64,000 nucleotides of DNA from Coffea arabica (taxonomy: Eukaryota; Streptophyta; Magnoliopsida; Gentianales; Rubiaceae): assembly GCF_036785885.1 (NCBI RefSeq), contig NC_092326.1, positions 42,804,287 to 42,868,286 of the forward strand, given 5' to 3'. The notes under the pieces are model-generated. The model did not search any database, had not been told where the DNA came from, and saw only the letters and a list, made by a program, of their open reading frames with translations. Positions 21,502-30,751 of this stretch are shown piece after piece. A program made the translations under genes and the position numbers. The stretch's first letter is position 1; each line of letters begins with the position of its first letter.

Positions 21502-24174
21502 TTCCCCCACTTATTTTAATAAAATTTGAGAAGAATAAAGATTTGGACAAAGTGAGAACATTATGCATAATGAATGTGGCATTGCCTTGAAACCTTCCTT
21601 TAGTGTTTCCATAATCTCCATATTAGAGTCAAAGTGGACTATAGCTTTGAAACTAAGACTACTTTAAGATATGTAAGATTATGTCACACACATGATATTC
21701 AAGATATTAATTAACAAGCTTCTTAAGCCAGCACATTACAGCCTTATGCTTTATCCCAGATTCATGAGTGCTTTAGAGAATTAGCCAAATTCTCATAGGA
21801 AGCGGCCTATGACTAAGGTATTCGACCCATAAAGGGCTATAGAACTCATTAAAAGATTTATATCAAATCTTAACCTTTCATTCGTCATAGAGTCACGAGC
21901 ATGCTCTACACCATGGGAAGGGATTTAACAACTTTATAATATATGCATGCTTTTCACCCAAACCATTCTATGATTCGTTTGTCTCTGACCTAGTTCTTGG
22001 GATCTCCAATCCCTAAGTAGTTGTATCCTCATAGATGGTTCCAACTTAAAATTTTAGCTTCAAGTCCCATTCCTCATTATATGTATCATATCTTTGATTC
22101 AAGCTTGAGATTTTACACAATAAAATAGCAAAGATATAATATCCCCGAATTTATTTTAAAATAATCTCTCTTAGTGGTTCAGATATATTGAACCAATCTT
22201 TGGTGAGAAAATTTCTCATCCATTTATATTTGCCAAATAATATAGGCATATATTTGCTCATATTCAATTTTTCAATTTTATCTCAATGAGCAGTAATCTA
22301 GTAGTGCACTAGAAGCCATTCTCAAATCTTCATGGTTAATTTTGCTTTTGCAAAAAATACCAAATATTTCGAATACCTTCACATTAGATCATACTTTTTA
22401 GTGAGTGCTAGTTTGCACAACTCAAAATAAGAGTCAAAATAGATCCAAAAGTTATACTCATAAATTGAGTAATAAAATGATATCACCCTTATTTTTTTCA
22501 CCACTTCTATTACCATCGTGTTTTTAAAACCTTGGCATTACGCATCATTTATTGGTCACCACTAATCTGTACACTTAAACCAAGGAATAAGAAACTCATA
22601 ATATAATTCTCAAGATAATCTCACATTCAAATTTCAAAGTCTGTACCAAGATGGTAAAGTAAATGCATATAGCATTTAAAAGTCACGTTCTATATTAGCC
22701 ATTGGATTTAAACACCCCTACTATTTATCATAACCAATCCATATCAAGTGCCTAGAGTACTGTTCAGTAGCTTTTAACTATCACAGAAATTAACAACCTC
22801 CAAAGTTTAAACTTTTTCAACAAACTAGAAGGAATTATAAATAGTACTCACTAATTTAAGACTGAAAACAGAGGTAACAATTACAATTTTAGGCGACATT
22901 ACCTTGTGCAAAATCATTGGGAGTATATGGCACAAAACAATCTAATAAAAGATGAAATTTGTATTGATAACCAATAAAGTACCGAATATTAGCATAAAGA
23001 AAACATTGACATTTTGTTTTATAAACACGTAGTAGTAAAACATTAACAAATGATTCATTCAATTCTGCAGATACTATTTAGATATTTATCTACATAGTAT
23101 TTCAAATTACACAAGCTATTCTTCAACATGTCATAGTCATGCACTCAATTGAAGAATGCAATATTATCATGTAATTACATATCCCCATTATTTCTAACAA
23201 TTATTCATTCAAGACTACTCATGGAGTTCATATGTTAAGATAGTGCAGAAATAGTGTTCTAGGTACTCAAAATGATATACACTCAAAGTAGTACATAAGC
23301 ATAAGAGCCATCTGATTGGGTACAAATCACACATTAACATCAACAAGAAACTTGACCCTTTTTTTTTTAAATCAGACACATTCAACAACTAAATAGTTGC
23401 AAAGTCATTCATATATTTTGAGATTATCATTGTTTAAAATGAGGCTGTCTATAAACTTGAAAATTGAACTTGACTCCAAGTTATTCATGCATTGTATTTA
23501 GTGTATCTCGACTGCAGTTGAATTCAAGTTGATAGCCTACTGGTTTACAATTGTTTGAACTATAATGTCATAAGACTTGTACTTTTGTACAACAATATTT
23601 TTTTTTTTTTGCAATCACATTGAAAACTGAAACCGAGAAAATACTCATATACAAGTCTTTAAGGCATACTTCAAAACTATGAGATCGTGCACATTAAAGT
23701 AATAAATTTTTAAATTTGAATGCAATTGGGCAATTATAAAATGCATTGCATTCTTTAGTCAATTACTTATTCTTAAAACTTCATCATTAGATTTCATGTG
23801 CATAGATAAACAAGACACATCTAAAATTACTTAGCAATTTCAAAACCAGTTCAAAAACTTTGAATATAAAGTTTTTTTTTTAATAGGAGCAAGTAGAATG
23901 GGCATATATTGCGAATTATTTATAGGCGCATACACAATATTGATACCAGATTCCAAAGCACATAAAATCAATGGATATTATCCTTTCTAGTCTCAGTCTA
24001 TAATTATGACCATTCACATGAAATATCTTGTTTATTAAAGTTTGCCCCGATTATGTTATACAGCATGTAAGATTCTAATCGTCGGGATTATGTTAGTTTT
24101 ATGATTTGATTATTTAGAAGCAAAACATGCAACGATAACCTTATCTTATGTGAAGAGGTTTATCGTCTTAAAAT

Positions 24175-25081
24175 TGTTGGTTCTAGACCAAATTAATCAT
24201 ATAAGTAATAGTAATTTCTTTGGTAAAAATTTAACAAAGAAATTCACAAAATCTCATACCTCAATATTGCATTAATAAATGCAAATAATTTGTACCATCA
24301 AAGGTTATTTTGACATGGGTTGATGCGTGAACTAGATCTTAAAATTATTGGATGAACAGCTTCTGATCTTCAATCCGACCACCTTGAATTGACAGCTACT
24401 AAAAAGTTCGGTAGGACTGAGGCGCGTTGAACGCTCTCTTTAAGACGATACGCGCCCCTACGGTATTTTTTAAACCGATGCAAAAGGTCTAGCGCGCCGC
24501 CTCCAGAATACAACAACTCAACTCTATAGTTGTTGTTTCCCTTTAATCTGCATAACCAAAAGAAGCAGAAGCTTCCCAATATCTTACTTTACCCAAAGAA
24601 AATAGAATGAGGGAGAAAGAAATGAGTGTGAGGAAAATAGTATTTAGAATGATCTTTTGTTGAAAGAAGTGTGTGTCCCAAATTCTCCAAAGAATTTCAC
24701 TATTTATAGGCTACAAAACCTTAAGAAAAAGGGGTTGAAAATGTGTAACGGTTTTTCCATATTAAATTGTAGTCAATTGGTAGAATTTGTAACCTAAAAA
24801 ATTAATCCACATTTGAATGGGTTATAAAGACTCAATTAATTCCTCATTTGAAACAAATAATTCATTTGTAACTCTAATTCAAATAATTGTAAAATAACTC
24901 CATTCAAAATGCATTGTAACTCCCATAATTATAATTCCCATAACTCCCAAATAAATTATTATAACTCCTTGTAATGAAACTCCCACAATTATAATTCAAA
25001 TAATTTCCAAATAAATTATTATAACTCCTTGTAAAGGTTTGGTCAAGGAAAAAATTAAGATTTTATTAAAATACACCAACA
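24175..25081 (-). repeat. 5' LTR of the inserted retrotransposon
   Basis: 907 bp, about 98 percent identical by eye to the 20594-21501 copy. TATAAATA on the minus strand marks the likely Pol II promoter. Confidence 0.92.
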
Positions 25082-25236
25082 TGTTTTCGATGATGGGTAA
25101 CGTCTTTGGTCCTGGGGACAATTTTGGATAAGCCGATCTTGTTTTGGAGAGTTTGCGAAGTAAAAGGACTAGATGGATGAAAGATGATGTCAAAGTAATT
25201 GGCTTCATTTTGCCCAGATGGGAATATGCATGCAAA

Positions 25237-26722
25237 GGATGATGTGAAAGTGAGACGTTATCCTTCCCCTACTTTTGTACTCCTGCATGAGGTCGAGAAC
25301 CATGTTGTACTGAAGATGGCTTTGAAGAAGAACCCTTTAAATCCTTCAAGTTTTTGGACATCTTCTTACAGCAGAAATGTTACGCAAATGCAAAGTTGCT
25401 TCTTTGGACTAAGGTGATATTAAATGAAAGGAATATAAGGTGGTATTCCATTGAATAATAGACCCAAATACCGCATCACCATCGAATAATAAAAATCTCT
25501 TTTTTGCACAGTGACGCATCACTACTGAACTAATGTAGCGAGTGGATGCTAAATTCAGTGTCAATCTTACTTATCACGTGATGATAGAAGAAATTTAAAT
25601 AAATAGCATATGACAAATTAAATAAACAGAATACTTGGCATAAATATAAAAGTGGCATTGAATTGTCACTGAAAAAGTGACACTGAAGATCCCGTGTGCA
25701 ACAACAGTGGACAAAACCGACCTAGCCTGGGTCGATCGGATAAGGCTACTATGAAGTCACACTCATCCACGTCAGAAAAGTATCAGTCGGATTACTACTT
25801 TTTTTTTGGTCAAAAAGTCGAATTACTACTTACTAGCCTGTTAGAAGCGTCATCTTTTGTTGACCAAAAAGACTTTCTACATAGTTTGTCGGTCCAGGAA
25901 TGGAGGAGACTGCTATTTCCCGCAAGTACTTTGGTTGCCTTTTTGGCATGGGCAATGCGCCTCAATCTCAATGGTTAACGCCTTTTTGGGCAAAATAATG
26001 GACTCCATTTTTCATCTCCAATTTCAAACAACGCCAGTTAAGTTTTTTCTTTTTTGGTAAAAAACAACGCTAGTTTTTGAATGTATTGAATTTGCAAAAA
26101 CGTATTAGCATTATTATCTTTAGAAGAATAGTCAACAAAGCCATGATTCGCTCTCCCTCGTTCGCAAAATTCTATGACTTACTAATATTGGAGGAGTCTT
26201 CTTCCTTCGAATATTTAACTGCTAGGGACTTGACAACGTTCCTCTCTGTGCCTGTTATTGCGATCAACGGAACCATTCACTGCCTAAGCGTTTGGAAAGA
26301 AATTAAAAGAAGTGTTGAATTCATTCTATATCTTTTGGATCCACTCTAAAAAAAAATCACTTAATATCTAAATATGCTAATGCGATTCAGCTTATTTGTT
26401 GAATTTGAAATTGCTATAGTATAGCGATTTAATATATGTGATATAAAAAGGTAATTGAAAAATGTGTTTACGAAAAATATAAAAATTTTTATACAAAAGG
26501 CAATCCACAGTAATATGATCTAATGATAGAGAAAGGAATGAAAAAACGAAGAACTTTTACTCGTTTCTATATAGTAAATAAAAACTTTTATTAGCTATCT
26601 TAATCCACACTTGTCCTTCATGATTTTCCTTTTTTTTTTTGAAGCAATGATTTTCATTATCCTTTTCTTTGGTCAAACGGCATTGAATGATTTTTGTTAT
26701 TCAATTGACCAATTTTTTATTT
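25237..26722. other. P450 upstream flank and intergenic
   Basis: No gene recognised. The first few hundred bases would be the old P450 promoter. Short plus-strand open frames (25694-25978, 26077-26349) match no family I know and lack splice or codon support. Confidence 0.4.
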
Positions 26723-27596
26723 GGGATAATTTCATATGAGGTTTCTGTTAGTTTCATTGTTCTCTCCTGAGATTCTAAATATATCACTAACTTCCCTCAA
26801 AGCCAATTTTCTTGTAACAATTGAGCCTTATTAAAAAAAAAACAACAATAAAAAATAATTTCAGGTGTGAGAATATTTATTTATGCCAAAAGTGCCCCTC
26901 AACTATTATACCAGTAAGATTGAATATTTGATCGTACTTGTTAATTTATTATGGGCCATTACAAAAATGGTCAATAAAAAATTTCCATCATTCATAACAA
27001 AATATAACTTTCAAATTTTAACAAAACAATTTTTTTCCATACCTTAAGGTTCTTGCAATCACCACAATTATAAGAAAAATTAATTCAACTGAAATCTATT
27101 TATATTTGATTTCTTTTATTTATCAAGTACATAAATTGGAAAAAGGATGCCTAGTATTGGATCCATTTTTAGATGCAAAATTAGATTCTCTTTTTTACAT
27201 TTCAAATCATGGTTAATTTAGTTTGTAAACATCTTAATTATTTCTCATGTCTAAATCCTTTAATTTATCAACTATATTATGTCTGAATTTTTTATTTGTC
27301 AAGTATATAAAAATTTAAAAATATGAGCCTAATATTGGTTCTATTTTTAGATGGTAAATTAATTAACTTTTTACAATCCAAATTATGGTTAATGTAGTTA
27401 GCAAACATTAACTTTTTTCCTTCACATATATTTGTAATTATCCTAAATTATAAGGGTAATAAAGTCATTTAATCCATTAGTGATGTAAGTGTTGAACTCC
27501 AAATGACTGATAGGAAAGGTAAGTAAAAATTTTAAAATGTCAAAAAAGGACAGTGAAATTGTTAGAAACCTCTCTTGAGGTTTCTGAAATTATCCC
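26723..27596. mobile_element. Mutator-type long-TIR element
   Basis: An 874-bp element. The left end GGGATAATTTCA pairs exactly with the right end TGAAATTATCCC, and similarity continues inward (GAGGTTTCTG and its complement). The flanking 9-mers TTTTTATTT (26714-26722) and TATTTATTT (27597-27605) match at 8 of 9. No coding capacity. Confidence 0.78.
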
Positions 27597-27735
27597 TATT
27601 TATTTTTCCATACCACCAAACCACTAGGCATGGAGACATTTGCCGTCTAGTAGTTTCTTTTTTTTTCCCCCAAAATAGCAAAATTTTATATATGAGAAAG
27701 CTAGTCAAGGGGATAGCCTACCATACAAAACTTAG

Positions 27736-27958
27736 TCCCCGTTTGGCAAGTGAGTTTTTTAGATGTTTATCTAAAATTTTACTGTAACTTACTATAAAAG
27801 TTTTTAAAAAAATTTTTAAAGTGTGTAAATTTTTTAATATTTTGAAGTGTATAGTTTAAAAACTTTAAGAAATTTTTTGAGATTACTGTAACTAAATAAA
27901 GTTTTTAAAAAACTTGTAGCAAACAAATTTGGCAAAAAACTCAAGTGCCAAATAGGGC
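27736..27958. mobile_element. Short MITE with imperfect TIRs
   Basis: About 223 bp. The left end TCCCCGTTTGGCAAGTGAG pairs with the reverse complement of the right end (GCCCTATTTGGCACTTGAG). The flanks repeat CTTAG (27731-27735 and 27959-27963). The end sequence resembles common plant hAT-type MITEs, but only 5 bases of duplication are clear, so the superfamily is uncertain. Confidence 0.7.
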
Positions 27959-27963
27959 CTTAG

Positions 27964-28617
27964 AATGCGAATTAACTAATGCATTAAAATAAAAAAACCA
28001 TTTAAATCGTCCATTATATTTTGCAAAATGAAATTTTTTGTGCTTTATTTTTAAAATATTAATTTTATATTTCTTACAAGTTCAAGTTAGCGAAATTTTA
28101 TCCCTATCAATTTTGACCATTATTTAGCTTGAAATCACTATATGATGCACATGTAGTCATTTTTATGTATGAATTAGATTAGATCCCACTTTTGGGAGAA
28201 AAATAAATATAATTTAGATCTGATCCTTCTTTTTTAAGGGCAAAAATAATTATAAATTGGTTAATTTATTTAACAACAAATAAGATCTTACCTTTTTGCC
28301 CCAAAAAATGATCATGTTTGGGTTATATGATGAATGTAGAACAAAAAGTAGTCAAAAATTTATGTTGGAACTGAATTTTATAATTTAAAGTTGTAAGAGA
28401 TATAAAATTATTTTTTTAAGAGTGAAAGACGAAAAAATTTATTTAGCAAAATATAAAAAACATTTTAATAATTTTCCCAAATGAAAACTAGAGTAACTAG
28501 AGCACAAAAGACTCAACATTGCGCCAACTGAGAGCATCTCTACGAGCTGCAAGATGAACCAAAAACTTAAAGGACTAGAAACAGAAAAAAAAAAAAAAGA
28601 AGAGTTCAGGTCCTCAT
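27964..28617. other. AT-rich intergenic, nothing recognised
   Basis: Very AT-rich, without an open frame or recognisable repeat boundary. Confidence 0.5.
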
Positions 28618-28625
28618 GCTTCGAT

Positions 28626-29673
28626 CAATGTTTTAAAAACCGGACCGTTAATTGAACCGGTGAAGTGAAAGGGTCGAGGTTCAACCGGTCGGACCGGTTC
28701 AACCTCGGTTCAATGAATTTTTTAAAAAATAATTTATATAAATATATATATGTACAAAATAAGACATGTAATGGACTAATTTAATATTTTATATGATAAA
28801 AAGTTTACTATTTTTTAATAACTTGGATTTTTAAAAATAAATTTTTTAAATTATAAGTTAAAACAAATAAATTTCATCTCAATTTCAATTATATCTAAAT
28901 CCAACCCCAAAATATCACAATATTTTGAAATTATACAAAATTCATGTATCTGAGAATTTAAATATTATGAATTTAAATTTTAATTTACGTTTTGAGATTT
29001 AGATATTGCAATTTAAAAAAGAAAATTTGGAGTTCGAAGGAAATCAAGAAAATCGAAAATAGAAATGTAAACTTGATAAGAAACAAAAAATAAGATAAAA
29101 GTGAGTGGTTGTGGCATTAAATAATTTGGGTTAAAAAAATTCTTTTTTAACTTTTTTCAATTTAATGGACAAAAATAAAATTAAAAGATGGGAGAAAACA
29201 TTAATAAATTAAAAATAAAGAGGTTTGATTAAAAAGGGTGTGACAAAAGAAAAGATGATAGAGAGAGAGAGAGAGAGAGAGTTGAAAATTAAAAAGAAAG
29301 AGTCATGAGGGGATGAGATTTTGTAAGAAAAATGGAAAAAAGAAATATGAGTATTTGCTTTATATAAATAAGTTATCAAAAAAAACTAATAAGATGTGAT
29401 GGTGCAACGGTTAATACATTGGTCTTTTATTACAAAGGTCTTGGGTTCGAATCTTGATTGTTGCATTTTGCAAAACTTAAAAAAAAAAAAAAAAGGAAAG
29501 CTGAAAACCGGAAAACCGCCGGTTCAATCCGGTTCGGCGGTTTTCACGGTTCAACCGGTCTTTGACCGGGTTTCTAGCAAAGTCAACAATGTCATTGAAC
29601 CGGACCGGTGCCATGGCCGGTTCGCGGTTCAACCGGTCGAACCGGCCGGTCCGGTCCGATTTTCAAAACATTG
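28626..29673. mobile_element. hAT-type element with CCGGTT-rich arms, 8-bp TSD
   Basis: A 1048-bp element whose ends CAATGTTTTAAAAACCGGAC and its inverted partner (29650-29673, ending AAAACATTG) are followed inward by clustered CCGGTTCAACCGGT palindromes. The identical 8-mer GCTTCGAT flanks both sides (28618-28625 and 29674-29681), the length typical of hAT transposons. The interior is AT-rich, with a GA run near 29264-29281 and an embedded tRNA-like block. No transposase is present. Confidence 0.88.
29392..29494 (+). repeat. tRNA-like / SINE-like block with A and B boxes
   Basis: Inside the hAT-type element, TGGTGCAACGG (29400-29410) resembles a Pol III A box and GGTTCGAATC (29444-29453) a B box, about 34 bases apart as in tRNA genes. 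A short spacer and an A-run (about 29479-29494) follow. The stems do not fold into a clean functional tRNA. It may be a tiny SINE or a tRNA-like piece that is an old part of this transposon family. Confidence 0.5.
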
Positions 29674-29681
29674 GCTTCGAT

Positions 29682-30229
29682 TACTACTTCACGACATAAA
29701 ATTTCAGAGCCTGTGTTTGTGTTATTAATTCCTGCCATTTGCTTTCCTAGTTTCCCTTTGGAGAAGGCAGACAAAATTTCCCCCTTTATTGATCACTCTC
29801 AGGGTCCTCAATTAATGTTGGGTTAAAGTCTAGGTTGTTGGTTGTAAATACTAAGGAAAAAACCTCACTTCTTGAGTAATCTTTTGGAACTGGAACACGT
29901 CTGAGCAAGCTTTTGGGATGTGAATACTCAATAAGACCTAACAATTAACTATCAATCTTTTTTATTGTGAATTCTGCCAACGTGATAATTAATTAATTAA
30001 TCTTTGAAAAGTTGGATGAATAAGCAAGAGAAGGAAAAAACATTGAAGGTTGGCGTATCAGACGTTATGATTATTGATATAGACAGCAGCCTTCCCTGAA
30101 GGAGGGGCGGTACAAAAAAGATGCTAACAACAAAAGAAAATGTGTCTAAGTATAGCTATAAATGGGGGTAGACAAATTAACATCTTACTAAAGAGTTCAG
30201 CCACGCCAATAGCGCCTCCCAATCTTTTC
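29682..30229. other. Promoter region of a P450 fragment
   Basis: No separate gene. A TATAAAT (30157-30163) lies about 70 bases before the ATG at 30230, so the old core promoter of the truncated P450 appears to be retained. Confidence 0.5.
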
Positions 30230-30448
30230 ATGGCTGTTGTTACTAAGCTAATGGAGCTGTTCACATCGCCAACATCTTTCATCACTTCCATCTTCCTATT
30301 CTTCCTTTTTCTCAAGTTAATACGCAGATTCACTAATCCTTCAAAGAAAGTAGGAAAACCAAAGTTGACTCTAGGGCCATGGAAGTTGCCCATCATTGGA
30401 AGCATGCACCATTTTGCAGAAATTTATGGGACTTGTTTTAACCCATAA
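30230..30448 (+). pseudogene. CYP71-type P450 N-terminal fragment
   Basis: It opens MAVVTKLMELFTSP with a hydrophobic anchor (SFITSIFLFFLFLKL), a basic stop-transfer stretch and the proline-rich hinge (KLTLGPWKLPIIGSMHH), the signature N-terminus of a microsomal P450. Homology stops at about 30420, where the sequence runs into a reversed Ty1/copia reverse transcriptase, and the fused frame ends at 30448. No other part of this P450 is found to the right of the copia element. An intact anchor with a TATA box could still yield a short membrane peptide, but nothing enzymatic. Confidence 0.88.
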
Positions 30449-30751
30449 AATGTTTTCTTGAGTTTGTACACCTTATGTTCACTTTTAACGTTCACATAAT
30501 CAGGAAGTTGATCAACAAATACCTGTTCCTGCAGATCATCATGTAAAAATGCTGATTTCATAGCAAACTGGAAAATATGCCATGATTATTGTAGTATTAA
30601 TGCAATCACTATTCTGATAGTGTCATGCCTTACGACTGGAGCAAAGATTTCTCCATAATCTACCCCAAACTCTTGCTTATAGCTTTTAACTACTAAACGT
30701 GCCTTGTACTTGTCAACTTCTCCATTCTCCTTTAATTTTGTCTTGTACACC

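Larger units (their letters stand above)
20594..25081 (-). mobile_element. Non-coding LTR retrotransposon (LARD-like), complete
   Basis: A 4488-bp element with two direct LTRs (20594-21501 and 24175-25081), both starting TGTTGG on the plus strand and ending AACA, and a 5-bp target duplication TGTTT (20589-20593 and 25082-25086). A polypurine tract (AAGTGGGGGAAT on the minus strand) abuts the LTR at 21501, and a TATAAATA lies in each LTR on the minus strand, so the element is oriented like the P450. The 2.67 kb interior has no gag, pol or other long frame, so it depended on another element for movement. I could not recognise a standard primer-binding site at 24174. The LTRs differ at about 18 positions plus one indel. 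Confidence 0.93.
18985..25236 (-). pseudogene. CYP71-type cytochrome P450 pseudogene, split by an LTR retrotransposon
   Basis: A two-exon CYP71-clan P450 on the minus strand. The N-terminal piece (25087 to about 25208) has the proline-rich hinge (PKLSPGPKTLPII). The rest of exon 1 is 19852-20593 (HRALTDLAKEHGQVMHL, SFSPYGGYWRQMRKIC, VNLTDLVFALTNAVTC). The intron is 19570-19851 and contains a TA repeat. Exon 2 (18985-19569) has the ExxR helix ([17 protein letters not shown]), the PERF motif (FKPERF) and an intact haem loop ([11 protein letters not shown]). Lesions: the 4.5 kb insertion after PIIEN; an in-frame TGA at 20230-20232 after GSIQSS; frame changes near 19550 (after DMFAA), near 19450, and again in the last 30 codons. 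With several independent lesions it cannot make a full enzyme. The former substrate is unknown. Confidence 0.92.

Noticed and set aside
29396-29470. Functional tRNA gene
   Set aside because: A and B boxes are present, but the acceptor and anticodon stems do not pair cleanly and a poly(A) run follows.
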